A stretch of DNA of 64,000 nucleotides from an uncultured Methanomassiliicoccales archaeon (GTDB taxonomy: Archaea; Thermoplasmatota; Thermoplasmata; Methanomassiliicoccales; Methanomethylophilaceae): the NCBI GenBank assembly GCA_959597175.1, contig CAUFXM010000002.1, positions 62,001 through 126,000 on the forward strand. The letters run 5' to 3'. Positions 39,838 through 48,789 of the stretch are shown piece after piece. Position 1 is the stretch's first letter; each line of letters opens with the position of its first letter. A program made the position numbers and the translations under genes. A model generated the notes under the pieces. That model was not told the DNA's origin, ran no database searches, and saw only the letters and a list, made by a program, of their open reading frames with translations.

Positions 39838-41067
39838 TCAGGCCTCCTTACCGTTCTTGTCATCCACCTCGACCACCACCCTCTTTATGTGGCCGACGGT
39901 GAGCCTGTCCAGCGGGTTCGGCTCGAACCTGGATGCGGTGTAGCTCACGAGGTTGCTCCCGGTGAGCTCCACGCTGGATGCCCCGGAGCGCACGTAGAAC
40001 GTCTCCTGCTTACCCTCCCTCAGGAACACGGGCCTGGGGCTGGGGTCGCACCTCACCCTGATCACAATCTTTCCGTCGAAGTCCACCATGTTGAACGATA
40101 TGTAGTGGAGGTACCCGTTGCCGATCTGGCTCGCTATCAGGTTGGTCAGGTGGAGATTCATCTTGTCCTTGTTCTCGAAGCTGTGGAGATCCGCCCCGCA
40201 CACATCGCCGTTGTCCGAGACGCCTATCATCAGCGTCCCTCCGTCGGTGTTGAGGAAGGCCACCAGCGTCTTGAGCACCGCCTTCTCCATCCTCTTGTCC
40301 ACCTCTCCCGTCTGGAGGTTTGTCCTAAGCGTGGACTTGAACTCCAGGGTGTCGGACTCGCCAGCGGACACCGTGTCGAGGATGTCCTTCCTCTCCCTGT
40401 CGTCTATGCCGAGGGTGACGGCGTTCTCCTCCAGGAACGAGTCCAAGGTGTACCTGAACAGGCGCCTCCTGCTGTCCAGGAAGTACAGTCCGCAGACGAT
40501 CGCGCTTCCGATGACCACCATCAGGCACTCCAGCATGAAGGCGTCCAGGTACACCGGCTCGATCCTGTCCCACTGGATGGAGGTCCAGTACTGGATCATC
40601 CTCATGAACATGTAGATGGCAAGGGACACCGCCATGGTCACGGCGGCGACCATGATCGTGTTCTCGTTCCTGACCCCCGGCATGGACCTGAGCAGCATGT
40701 ACACGGAGATCAGGCCCAGGAGGCCCAGGTTCACGCCCATGAGTATGCCGGATATCACCGCGACGATGTCGCCCTCGAGGAGCTGCCTGACGGCTATGGT
40801 GACGTAGAACGTGGCTATCATCAGGATGATCAGGGCGGGCGGGATGTGGACGAACCTGCGGTCTGAGATGATCGTCAGTCCCATGATGACGATGATGGGG
40901 ACGGTGAGAACGAGATCGCCCGTCTCGCCGTAGAAAAGTCCCAAGAAGGCCACTGCCAACGTGGCTAGGAACATCAGTCCGTATAGGAACCTTGCCGCCT
41001 TCTTCAGGCGTTTCCTGGTCACCGAGGGGGCTATGGCGGCATCCGGGCGCTCTTCCATGCGAACCAA
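39838..41067 (-). CDS. membrane-anchored AlbA_2 (Schlafen-type) domain protein
   Basis: 409 aa. The N-terminal ~200 residues contain about six transmembrane helices (RFLYGLMFLATLAVAFLGLF, VPIIVIMGLTII, AVTMAVSLAIYMFM). The C-terminal half carries an AlbA_2 domain: AGESDTLEFKSTLR, VLKTLVAFLNTDGGTLMIGV and SDNGDVCGADL. AlbA_2 domains in soluble relatives bind nucleic acid or accompany RecG-like helicases. The membrane fusion suggests sensing or defence at the membrane, but no partner gene is adjacent. Confidence 0.82.
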   Translation of the reverse strand: MVRMEERPDAAIAPSVTRKRLKKAARFLYGLMFLATLAVAFLGLFYGETGDLVLTVPIIVIMGLTIISDRRFVHIPPALIILMIATFYVTIAVRQLLEGDIVAVISGILMGVNLGLLGLISVYMLLRSMPGVRNENTIMVAAVTMAVSLAIYMFMRMIQYWTSIQWDRIEPVYLDAFMLECLMVVIGSAIVCGLYFLDSRRRLFRYTLDSFLEENAVTLGIDDRERKDILDTVSAGESDTLEFKSTLRTNLQTGEVDKRMEKAVLKTLVAFLNTDGGTLMIGVSDNGDVCGADLHSFENKDKMNLHLTNLIASQIGNGYLHYISFNMVDFDGKIVIRVRCDPSPRPVFLREGKQETFYVRSGASSVELTGSNLVSYTASRFEPNPLDRLTVGHIKRVVVEVDDKNGKEA

Positions 41068-41165
41068 TCTTGCACATAAGATAAAAACATGTTTGGAGAA
41101 GCATCGCCGTTCACCAATCCTTTAAATAATGTCGGGCGTTTCGACGCTTCAACGGAGTAATAATC

Positions 41166-41534
41166 GTGCCTGGTGAAGTGAAGAAGAACAAGGTCGTCGT
41201 CAACCGCCCGCAGTCCGGATCGGGCCAGTACAACGACCGCGGTGCCAAGAAGAACAAGCAGCAGAGGACCAAGGAGTCCACGAAGAGGCAGGCGATGCTG
41301 AACACCCACAGGATCAACCCGTTCAAGTACGACATGAACGAGATCCTCGACGCCTCCTCGATGGACCCGGCGAAGGCCTCCTCGTTCCTGGCATCCGTCA
41401 TCGCCAAGGCATCGCGCGTCTCCACCAAGGATGCGAAGGACTTCGTCAAGACGTTCCTGGATGCCGGGGACCTGACGAAGGACGAGCACGACAAGATCTG
41501 CAAACTGCTGGACCGTTACAGCAGGTGGCGCTGA
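41166..41534 (+). CDS. basic protein, unknown
   Basis: 122 aa with a very basic, disordered N-terminus (QYNDRGAKKNKQQRTKESTK) and a helical C-terminus (KASSFLASVIAKASRVSTKD, DEHDKICKLLDRYSRW). GTG start with GGAG ~12 nt upstream; TATA TTTAAATAATG at ~41123. Nucleic-acid binding is possible from the charge. Followed by a PPC-domain gene after 16 nt. Confidence 0.65.
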   Translation: MPGEVKKNKVVVNRPQSGSGQYNDRGAKKNKQQRTKESTKRQAMLNTHRINPFKYDMNEILDASSMDPAKASSFLASVIAKASRVSTKDAKDFVKTFLDAGDLTKDEHDKICKLLDRYSRWR

Positions 41535-41550
41535 AAGCGAGGTTTTTCTC

Positions 41551-42075
41551 ATGAGGTCCGCCGAACTCAGGGACGGCAGGGTCTTCGTCCTGCGTCTGGA
41601 GGAAGGCGAGGTCCTGCACGAGTCCATTGAACAGTTCTGCAAGGAGAACGGCATCAGCAACGCGACCGTCACCGCGGTCGGCGGGGTCGACGCCGGCTCC
41701 ATGTACGTATCAGGGCCGGAAGTGCCCGTGGGGGACACGATCCACCCCATAATCTGCACCGTGGATGCTCCCAGCGAGCTCACAGGCACAGGCACGGTGT
41801 TCCCCGATGAGGACGGGAACCCGGTGATGCACATGCACGGCTCCATCGGCAGGGAGGGGGTCTCCCACACCGGTTGCTTCCGCGTGAAGGTCGTGGTGTG
41901 GCTGGTGATGGAGGTGGTCATCCGCGAGATGGTCGGCTCCGGTCCGGTCAGGAGGGTCTCCGACTCCAGGATCGACGCGAAGCTCCTGGAGGTCGAACGA
42001 TGGCGACCGAGGAGGTCCTTCGCAAGACCCTCCGCAACGCGGATGGCAAACCCTTCGCCAAGTACAAGGGCATAG
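41551..42075 (+). CDS. PPC/DUF296-domain DNA-binding protein
   Basis: 174 aa as read. The domain is typical: RVFVLRLEEGEVLHESIEQF, NATVTAVGGVDAGSMYVSGP and the metal-binding GNPVMHMHGSIGREG. Relatives end near SRIDAKLLEVE (~res 150); here the frame runs 24 more codons into the next gene and stops at TAG, the only intact-looking gene in the window to do so. The extension is probably not functional. Confidence 0.85.
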   Translation: MRSAELRDGRVFVLRLEEGEVLHESIEQFCKENGISNATVTAVGGVDAGSMYVSGPEVPVGDTIHPIICTVDAPSELTGTGTVFPDEDGNPVMHMHGSIGREGVSHTGCFRVKVVVWLVMEVVIREMVGSGPVRRVSDSRIDAKLLEVERWRPRRSFARPSATRMANPSPSTRA

Positions 42076-43634
42076 AGAACTTCTTCACCACCCCTTGGTT
42101 CGAGCTGCTGGTGGACGAGGTCCAGAACGACCGCGCAGGCCACAGTCGCATGAGGGTCAGGGTCCCGATGAAGCGGGCAGGGTTCCCGGAGGACACGTTC
42201 TCCACCCCATCCCGGGCCGTCGCCCTCAGGGACCTCATAGCCAGGCGCTTCTGGGAATCGGCCAGGACCCACGCCCGCTCCCCGATACCGAAGACCGACG
42301 GAGGGGTCGTGTACATGCCCCGTCCCGGCCAGGAGGTCCTGGAGCGCGGCAGCGTCATGGTGACAGAGCATTACGTCGAGGCTTCTTTCACCGCGGACCT
42401 CCCCTCGTCCGGAGGGAAGGTCAACGCCCAGGCCACCGAGGAGCTCATCTTCGGAAGGATCAACACCATCGTCTCGGAGTCGATGCTCTATTCCTCGTAC
42501 AAGCCCTCCAAGCTATATGCCCACATCCAGACCGCGGAGAACGCCGACTCGATAAGGTCCAGGCTCCCGGAGCTGGGCCTTGCGGCGTTCGTCGCGGTCG
42601 GCTCCATCCTTCCCAGAAGGGATGACGACCTCGCTCCGATGGTGGACGCCGTCCCGTTCGACTGCGATGACTCCCTCAAGGTGACCGTGGATGTGCCCAA
42701 CGGGGAACCGATCACGGGCATGGGGATTCCGAGGGGATTCACCGTCATCGCCGGACGCAGCAGGTCCGGCAAGTCCGTGCTGGCGGATGCGGTCTTCGCA
42801 GGCATCCACGATCACATCCCGGGAGACGGGAGGGAGTACGTGGTCTCCGACCCCGATGCCTGCTACGTGATGGGAGAGGCGGGGCGTCCGTCCGACGCCG
42901 TGGACGTGTCCATGTTCCTCCCGCCCACCTCCGAGTTCCAGGACACCGTCAGGCTCCAGGCCGCCGCTGTCCCGTCCCCGGTGTCGGGCATCGTCGCGGT
43001 CTCCGAGGCCGTAGAGATGGGTTGCGGTCTGATCGTCGCGGACGAGGAGTACCTGGACCCCTGCGTCGTCAGGAGGGGGTTCCTCGCCGACGACGACCCG
43101 CTGGTCCCACTGTCCGAGATGGGCCGCTCCATGGGTTCGCAGGGGGTGTCCCTGCTGATGGTCTCCGGCGACCGTTCCGCGGCGGAGTTGGCCGACCGCG
43201 TTGTAGTGATGGACGGATTCAGGGCCAAGGCAGCGGAGGTCCCCCGCAGCGACTCTTCCGCTAAGTACCGCAGACCGGCGACCCGCTATCCCGTGTCGAA
43301 GAATATGGTGTTCGAGAAGGGAAGGAAGGAGGTCAGCACCTCGTCCCAGGGAATACGGACGGTGGAGATCGGAGAGTACAGGGTGAACGTGCCGGTGGCA
43401 GGATTCTTCGACACAGCCCAGACCCGTGCGGCGGCGGACGCCGTGGCGGTGGCCAGGGAACTGATGGACGGATCCCGCACGATGGCCGAGGTCTGCAGGG
43501 CCGCAGTGGAAGCCGTGATGTCGTACGACCCGGATAACGGCGGCACCATGCACAGGGCGAGGCCCAGGGCGATGGATGTCGCGGCGGTGCTGAACCGCCA
43601 TCCTCAGATGCTCTGCATACAGAGGGCCGAGTGA
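42000..43634 (+). CDS. ABC-class ATPase (COG3044-like)
   Basis: 544 aa. The N-terminal domain (FTTPWFELLVDEVQNDRAG, RVRVPMKRAGFPEDTF) and the ATPase core with Walker A AGRSRSGKSV (~res 256) and CGLIVADEEYLDP (Walker B-like) match the predicted ABC-class ATPase family. Members bind nucleotide but have no transporter partner; function unknown. It overlaps the PPC gene by 76 nt. Bacterial relatives usually have GGGYHGKST at the P-loop; GRSRSGKS is a variant. Confidence 0.85.
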   Translation: MATEEVLRKTLRNADGKPFAKYKGIENFFTTPWFELLVDEVQNDRAGHSRMRVRVPMKRAGFPEDTFSTPSRAVALRDLIARRFWESARTHARSPIPKTDGGVVYMPRPGQEVLERGSVMVTEHYVEASFTADLPSSGGKVNAQATEELIFGRINTIVSESMLYSSYKPSKLYAHIQTAENADSIRSRLPELGLAAFVAVGSILPRRDDDLAPMVDAVPFDCDDSLKVTVDVPNGEPITGMGIPRGFTVIAGRSRSGKSVLADAVFAGIHDHIPGDGREYVVSDPDACYVMGEAGRPSDAVDVSMFLPPTSEFQDTVRLQAAAVPSPVSGIVAVSEAVEMGCGLIVADEEYLDPCVVRRGFLADDDPLVPLSEMGRSMGSQGVSLLMVSGDRSAAELADRVVVMDGFRAKAAEVPRSDSSAKYRRPATRYPVSKNMVFEKGRKEVSTSSQGIRTVEIGEYRVNVPVAGFFDTAQTRAAADAVAVARELMDGSRTMAEVCRAAVEAVMSYDPDNGGTMHRARPRAMDVAAVLNRHPQMLCIQRAE

Positions 43635-43994
43635 TCAACGGCGGTTGTTGCCGTAGCAGTCCTGCCAGTGGTTGAAGACCTTATCCGCGTACTGGGACAT
43701 GTGGACCTGGTCCTCTTTGCTGTCCGGCACGATGAATCCCTTGATCGGATACTCCGAGTCGCAGTAGGGGCACCTCACATACGGGCAGTTCTGGCTCGCC
43801 TGGGGGCACGCTTTGCATGCGACGGCTCTGGACTGGAAGAGGCTGAACTCGCGTCCGCAGTTGGGACAGAGGAACCTCCTCGCCGCGATCTTGAGGTCCT
43901 TGTTGATGCCCGCGGCCCTCTCCTCGGGGGTGAGCCACATGGGTGCTCTGGGGGATATTGGGGTGTTGTAGGATGGTCTGTCCCCGTAATCCAT
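43635..43994 (-). CDS. multi-zinc-ribbon protein, unknown
   Basis: 119 aa. CPNCGREFSLF, ACKACPQASQNCPYVRCPYC contain three CxxC pairs, enough for one or two zinc sites. The N-terminus is Pro-rich (SPRAPMWLTPEERAAG). It ends 2 nt... beyond the ABC-class ATPase stop (convergent) and starts 2 nt after GGGP synthase, so is co-transcribed with it. Confidence 0.72.
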   Translation of the reverse strand: MDYGDRPSYNTPISPRAPMWLTPEERAAGINKDLKIAARRFLCPNCGREFSLFQSRAVACKACPQASQNCPYVRCPYCDSEYPIKGFIVPDSKEDQVHMSQYADKVFNHWQDCYGNNRR

Positions 43995-43996
43995 GG

Positions 43997-44734
43997 TCAG
44001 ACCCCCTTAGCGGCCTTGACAACGGCCTTCAGCTTGGCGTCGTCGTCGCACTGCTCGATGAGCGTCCCGGTGACGATTATGTCAGCGCCCGCCTTCCTGG
44101 CGGCCTCGGCGGCCTCGGGGGTCCTGATCCCACCTCCGACGATGAGGGGTATGGAGACGGAACCCTTCACGGCGGCCACCATCTCCGGCGGAACAGGGCG
44201 GTCGGCTCCGGATCCGGCCTCCAGATAGACCATCTCCATGCCGTACATCTCGCAGGCGATGGCGTAGGCGACGGCCTTCTCGACCTCGTCGTGCCTTATC
44301 GGTTTCGCCTTGCCGACCTCTCCTACCTTCATCCCGGGCTCGACGATGATGTAGCCCATCGGTATGGTCTCGATCCCCAGCTTCTTGATGAACGGGGCGG
44401 CGTAGACCTGTGCGCCCATCAGCCACTTGACATCGGTGCTGTTCATCATGCTCATGAAGAGGAGGGCGTCGACATCCGCGGACAGGGCCTCAGCGCTACC
44501 GGGGAAGTGTATGGTCGGAAGGCCCGAGGCCTCCTTGATCGCCTTGGCGGTGTCGGAGAGGTTCTGGGTGGTCACCCCGGTAGACCCGCCTATGAACACG
44601 GCGTCCGTGCCAGCCTCCTTCATGCGCTTCGCCAGTTCTCCGGCGTGCGATGCTGGCTGTTTGTCCGGATCGATGAGGGCCACATGTAGGGTGCCCTCGG
44701 AGATCCTGTCGAGGAGGTACTGCATAACCGTCAT
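43997..44734 (-). CDS. geranylgeranylglyceryl phosphate synthase
   Basis: 245 aa TIM barrel. VALIDPDKQ, FIGGSTGVT, the FPGSAEALSADVDALLFMS segment and YLEAGSGADRPVPPEMV plus LIVGGGIRTPEAA are GGGPS signatures. It joins sn-glycerol-1-phosphate to geranylgeranyl diphosphate, the first committed step of archaeal membrane lipids. TATA TTTTTATAGAG lies upstream on this strand. Confidence 0.94.
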   Translation of the reverse strand: MTVMQYLLDRISEGTLHVALIDPDKQPASHAGELAKRMKEAGTDAVFIGGSTGVTTQNLSDTAKAIKEASGLPTIHFPGSAEALSADVDALLFMSMMNSTDVKWLMGAQVYAAPFIKKLGIETIPMGYIIVEPGMKVGEVGKAKPIRHDEVEKAVAYAIACEMYGMEMVYLEAGSGADRPVPPEMVAAVKGSVSIPLIVGGGIRTPEAAEAARKAGADIIVTGTLIEQCDDDAKLKAVVKAAKGV

Positions 44735-44912
44735 TTCCGATCACCGATACGGGGCCCTCATGGTCGCAGAGGGCGTGTTCCCGGATCCCGTAGGGACCCG
44801 ATTCCGATGCTATATTGGCTCTCTATAAAAAGAATTATGTCGGTGGGGGAGAGGCGGCCCCAGGTTCCTGCGCAAGCGTCCGTGACGCCTAAAAAGGAGG
44901 ACCCCCATCGCG

Positions 44913-45248
44913 GTGAAGATGTTTCGCCTGTCGACAGACTCCTCAGAGGACGTCCCGGTGGAGGACTGGGACGAGATAGGCCGTGCCTTGGCCGGGGTGA
45001 CCTCGGGTGGGACGGAGTTCGTGGTCCTGTCGAAGGGCGAGGACGAATTCATCCAGACGTCCATATGGAACAGCGGCGTGGTGCTCAGACCGAGCTACAT
45101 CGCAGAGATAAGCACCGAAGGCCGTTTCTACAGGATGAAGACCAAGGACTTCAACACCATATACAGCGCTTTCCGCGCATATTATGACGGATGGGATCCA
45201 GTGGTCACGAAATGGGAGGACGTGACCGACGAGTTCACGGATTCCTGA
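44913..45248 (+). CDS. hypothetical protein, unknown
   Basis: 111 aa, acidic, no cysteines, no membrane helix (GGTEFVVLSKGEDEFIQTSI, STEGRFYRMKTKDFNTIYSA). GTG at 44913 or ATG at 44919 with AAAGGAGGA upstream. Overlaps the convergent methyltransferase gene by 14 nt. I do not recognise it. Confidence 0.7.
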   Translation: MKMFRLSTDSSEDVPVEDWDEIGRALAGVTSGGTEFVVLSKGEDEFIQTSIWNSGVVLRPSYIAEISTEGRFYRMKTKDFNTIYSAFRAYYDGWDPVVTKWEDVTDEFTDS

Positions 45249-46227
45249 AGACGTGGTAGTGTCTGGACAGAGATCCGTGGACCCTCTGGAGGTAGACCGA
45301 TTCCAGATCCATTCCCGGGTACTCGACGGGGTGAGGGAGAACGACTCCTGCCCGGGCCCCGTGCTTCAGGGACTTGGGGATGGCCTCGCCGGCCCTGGCG
45401 TATATGCGATCGATGTCCTCGCCGCCCGTCTTCGTGGACCTCCCATAGGGAGGATCGGTGCAGATCGCGTCGACTTCGGGAAACCTCTCCCCGATGTCGC
45501 CGATGTCGATGGTCTCGAAATCCGCCAGTTCCAGACCGTAGAAGTCCATGTTCTCGCGACAGCCGATGACCATGTCCTCATCGAAATCGGATGCCACGGC
45601 CCTCATCCCCATCTCGGCGGCTTCGATGACTATCCCTCCGGTCCCGCAGAACGGGTCCAGGACGGTGCCTCCGCGCTTGACCCCCGTGAGGTTGATCAGC
45701 GCCCTTGCGTACTTGGGATGCAGGGAAATGGGGGAGAAGAACGGTCTCTCCCCGACCTTGCGCTTCTCCAGCAGGTCCGTATCCGTGGTCCTCTGCTCCA
45801 CATAGATGTGGACGGCGTCGCACATCTGCATCCTCACGATGAAATCCGGCTCCCTCAGGTTCACGTCGTTGTGCTTGGAGAGGATGGCCCCGACCTTCCT
45901 TACCAGGCCCTGGGAGTCCACGTCCTTCATCATCCCCTCGAACCTCTTCCCGCGGACGGCGAAAGTCCCCTCGGGAAGGACCGCCTCCTCAAGTCCGGAG
46001 ACGTCGTCGGGAGTGTATGTTCCCAGGTACCTGCCCATGCTGTGGGTGAGGGCGATGCGGTCGGCGACGGGGTCCAGGTACCTCTCATCGAAGGATGCCA
46101 CCATGTAGCCGGGGCCGATCCTGACGATGTCGAACGAGTCTGTCTCGGCCTCGAGGCATCTGATGGCCTCGGCCAGAGGCATATCTTTCGACTCTCCTGA
46201 AAGTTCGAAGAAGAATTGGGGGGTCAC
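45235..46227 (-). CDS. tRNA (guanine-10-N2) methyltransferase (Trm11/TrmG10 type)
   Basis: 330 aa. The N-terminal THUMP domain (~res 1-155) is followed by a Rossmann methyltransferase: VLDPFCGTGGIVIEAAEMGM (SAM motif I) and CTDPPYGRSTK (catalytic D-PPY for N2-guanine methylation). It modifies G10 of tRNA. Ends 14 nt inside the convergent hypothetical gene; 15 nt beyond RadA's stop lies its start. Confidence 0.92.
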   Translation of the reverse strand: MTPQFFFELSGESKDMPLAEAIRCLEAETDSFDIVRIGPGYMVASFDERYLDPVADRIALTHSMGRYLGTYTPDDVSGLEEAVLPEGTFAVRGKRFEGMMKDVDSQGLVRKVGAILSKHNDVNLREPDFIVRMQMCDAVHIYVEQRTTDTDLLEKRKVGERPFFSPISLHPKYARALINLTGVKRGGTVLDPFCGTGGIVIEAAEMGMRAVASDFDEDMVIGCRENMDFYGLELADFETIDIGDIGERFPEVDAICTDPPYGRSTKTGGEDIDRIYARAGEAIPKSLKHGARAGVVLPHPVEYPGMDLESVYLQRVHGSLSRHYHVFRNP

Positions 46228-46242
46228 GCCCCCGGTTAGGTT

Positions 46243-47184
46243 TCAATCCTTTATGCCGTCTTCGGTGACCATGAACACGGCCTCCCCCTCGGGCAGGTTG
46301 GGGGAGTCGATGAGCCTGGCGATCCTCTTGCCGGCCTTCCCCTTCCTCAGATAGATGCGGAATGTGGCGGTGTGTCCCACAATGTGGCCTCCGATGGGCC
46401 GGGTCGGGTCTCCGAAGAACGCGTCGGGTTTTGCGGCGACCTGGTTGGTTACCGCGATGACGGCATTGTTGACCGTGGCGAAGTTCAGGAGGTCGTGCAT
46501 GTGGCGGTTGAGGATCTGCTGCCTTTCGGCGAGCGCTCCCCTGCCGACGTATTCGGCCCTGAAATGCGATGTCAGCGAATCGACGATCAGGAGCCTGACC
46601 TTGGTCGTCTGGGCCAGTTCCATCGCCTTGTCCACCAGGAGCACCTGGTGCTGCGAGTTGAACGCCCTGGCCACGTGGATCCTTCTCAGGACCTCGTCCG
46701 GGTCTGCTCCCAGGTAGGTGGCCATCTGGATGATTCTCTCGGGTCTGAAGGTGTTCTCCGAATCGATGATAATGACGTCCGAGTCGAGCCCTCCCCTCTC
46801 CTCGGGCAGTGTAGCGTTCACGGCCAGTTGGAAGCAGACCTGGGTCTTGCAGCTTCCGAACTCCCCGAAGAACTCCACGATGGACTGGCTTTCAAGCCCT
46901 CCAGCGAGGAGTTCGTCGAACGCCTTGGATCCAGTGGTGAGTTTTGTGACGGTCTTGCGTCTCTCCAGGATGTCCTCTCCTGTCTCGAAGCCGCCTATGT
47001 CCGCACAGAGCTTGGCACCCTCGATGATGTCCATTGCCTTCTTCTCCCCTATCTCGCAGGTCTCTGCGAGCTCCTTGGGGGAAGCGACTGCAATGGCCAT
47101 CAACTCGTTGTATCCTGCTTCACGGAGTTTTTCTGCTATGGCTGGTCCTACTCCTGGTATGTCTTCAAGGGTTTTGTTGACCAT
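46243..47184 (-). CDS. radA: recombinase RadA
   Basis: 313 aa. The N-terminal helix-hairpin-helix is DIPGVGPAIAEKLREAGYNE; the core has Walker B LLIVDSLTSHF and the L2/PIGGHIVGHTATFRIYLRKG region. Walker A reads GEFGSCKTQ where most RadA have GEFGSGKTQ, so a Cys replaces the Gly before the catalytic Lys. It forms filaments on ssDNA for strand exchange. RadB is at 11178. Confidence 0.94.
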   Translation of the reverse strand: MVNKTLEDIPGVGPAIAEKLREAGYNELMAIAVASPKELAETCEIGEKKAMDIIEGAKLCADIGGFETGEDILERRKTVTKLTTGSKAFDELLAGGLESQSIVEFFGEFGSCKTQVCFQLAVNATLPEERGGLDSDVIIIDSENTFRPERIIQMATYLGADPDEVLRRIHVARAFNSQHQVLLVDKAMELAQTTKVRLLIVDSLTSHFRAEYVGRGALAERQQILNRHMHDLLNFATVNNAVIAVTNQVAAKPDAFFGDPTRPIGGHIVGHTATFRIYLRKGKAGKRIARLIDSPNLPEGEAVFMVTEDGIKD

Positions 47185-47597
47185 TGGGGTTCCTCCGACG
47201 AACCATCTCCGATGGAGTATTTAATCGGAATCGGGGGTGGGCCGAATAAGCCGAAAACCCTTCGTCGAAGTCGCTGTCCCCGCTCGGTGCATAATGTTGA
47301 TGCTGGCACTGTCCGAGGTATCAGGAAGCCATTGTCCATTTGACTACAATGGAAACATGGGTTTCCGAAAAGTGTCAGCGATGGTATGTGCAATATGTTG
47401 TTTGCAACAGGTTGTTCGGTCCTCCGCCTGTCCGATCGTTCCGTCGCATCCCCGGGTCGCCCCGTGCGGCAACCGTGCGTGCACACCATCATCGTAAGTA
47501 TGTCGGGGGGGGGCGGATGGCCGTGAATGCGGTCGATCCGATTGCGCAGAATGCTTGTCGTTCCGGATCGACGATGGATCTGGAAAAAGGGGAAAGG
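47185..47597. other. ~410-nt region without a gene
   Basis: I see no supported ORF and no RNA I can name. There is a G-tract (GGGGGGGGG near 47505) and several GC-rich dyads. The RadA promoter (TATTTAATCGG on the plus side) occupies the start. Confidence 0.5.
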
Positions 47598-47615
47598 GCC
47601 GCCCGGACGGGCGGC
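47598..47615 (-). terminator. terminator of lysine operon
   Basis: GCCGCCC-GTCC-GGGCGGC on the minus strand, followed by CCCTTTCCCCTTTTTCC, 8 nt past the aminotransferase stop. Confidence 0.7.
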
Positions 47616-47622
47616 GTTTGGA

Positions 47623-48789
47623 TCACTGGTACGAGCCGCGCTCCATCCTCTCCAGGGCGACCTTGATCCTCTCCACGGGCTCGGTGACAGTCATCCTGAT
47701 GTATCCCTTCGCGGACTCGCCGAAGCCGGATCCGGGAGTGACGATGACACCGAGGTCGATCATCTTCTGGGTGAACTCGCTGTCGTCCATCCCGCAGTTG
47801 AACCAGACGTAGAACGTCCCCTTGGGCATGACGACGTCGTAGCCCAGCTTCCTGAGGCCCTCGACCAGGACCTTCCTCCTTTCGGCGTACACGGCCATGT
47901 TGTCCGCGATGGCCTTGGGTAGCTTGCCGTCGTCGCCGTACATCTCCAGCGCCTTGATCCCGGCCTTCTGGATGAAGATGGGTGCGCCGGAGTCGGTCTG
48001 GCCCTTGCACTTGGTCAGCCCGGCGATGAGGTCGGGGTGTCCGACGGCGTATCCCAGTCTGAACCCGGTCATGTTGAACGTCTTGGAGAACGAACCGAAC
48101 TCGATGGCGTCAGGTCCGACCTGCAGCACCGACGGTGCCTGGTAGCCGTCGTAGCACATCTCGGAGTACGCGGCGTCGAAGCACAGGATGGTCCCGTTCT
48201 CCTGGCACCAGCTGTAGACCCTCTTGAGGTACTCCAGGTCGCAGGTGGCGCCTGTAGGGTTGTTGGGGTAGTTCAGGTACAGCATCCTGGCGCCCCTGGG
48301 GCACTCGTCCACGTCCAGGAGCCAGTCCTTCTCCGCCCTCAGGGGGATCTTCACGCACTTGGCCTCGTTGAATATCGTGGCGGCTCCTGAGTACACGGGG
48401 TACCCGGGGGAGGGGGCGATGATCGTCTCGCCTCCGTTCACGAAGGCCTGGGCGATGTTGAAGATCGCCTCCTTGGAGCCGATGGTTATGCACACCTGGG
48501 TATTTGGGTCAATGTCGAGGTCGTACCTCTTCTTGTACCATGCCGCCACCGCCCTCCTCAGGTCCTTCTCGCCCTGGGAGGAGGAGTACTTCTGGTTCTC
48601 GTTGATCCCGACCTGCGCCTTCAGCTCCTCGACGATGGGGTCGGGGGTGGGGAGGTCCGGGTCCCCTATGCCGAAGTCGATCATGTCCCATCCGGCGGCC
48701 CTCTTCTCCGCGGAGAGCTTCTCCAGCCTCACGAAGAGGTAGGGGGGTATCTGTTTCAGTCTGTCAGCCTGTTCGAAAGTGGTCATCAT
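47623..48789 (-). CDS. LL-diaminopimelate aminotransferase-like (DapL type)
   Basis: 388 aa class I PLP aminotransferase. GIGDPDLPTPDPIVEELKAQ, LNYPNNPTGA (Asn/substrate), FDAAYSEMCY and SFSKTFNMTGFRLGYAVG (PLP lysine in SFSK) are visible. The operon with dapF, lysA, lysC and dapA points to LL-DAP aminotransferase, converting tetrahydrodipicolinate to LL-DAP in one step. Its ATG overlaps the dapF stop. Confidence 0.9.
   Translation of the reverse strand: MMTTFEQADRLKQIPPYLFVRLEKLSAEKRAAGWDMIDFGIGDPDLPTPDPIVEELKAQVGINENQKYSSSQGEKDLRRAVAAWYKKRYDLDIDPNTQVCITIGSKEAIFNIAQAFVNGGETIIAPSPGYPVYSGAATIFNEAKCVKIPLRAEKDWLLDVDECPRGARMLYLNYPNNPTGATCDLEYLKRVYSWCQENGTILCFDAAYSEMCYDGYQAPSVLQVGPDAIEFGSFSKTFNMTGFRLGYAVGHPDLIAGLTKCKGQTDSGAPIFIQKAGIKALEMYGDDGKLPKAIADNMAVYAERRKVLVEGLRKLGYDVVMPKGTFYVWFNCGMDDSEFTQKMIDLGVIVTPGSGFGESAKGYIRMTVTEPVERIKVALERMERGSYQ

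Noticed and set aside
47500..47512. Poly-G tracts as possible phase-variable switches
   Set aside because: The run lies between genes and is not positioned to switch a promoter or start codon.
47185..47597. RNase P RNA, SRP RNA or box C/D RNA in the gene-free region
   Set aside because: None of their conserved cores could be found by eye.
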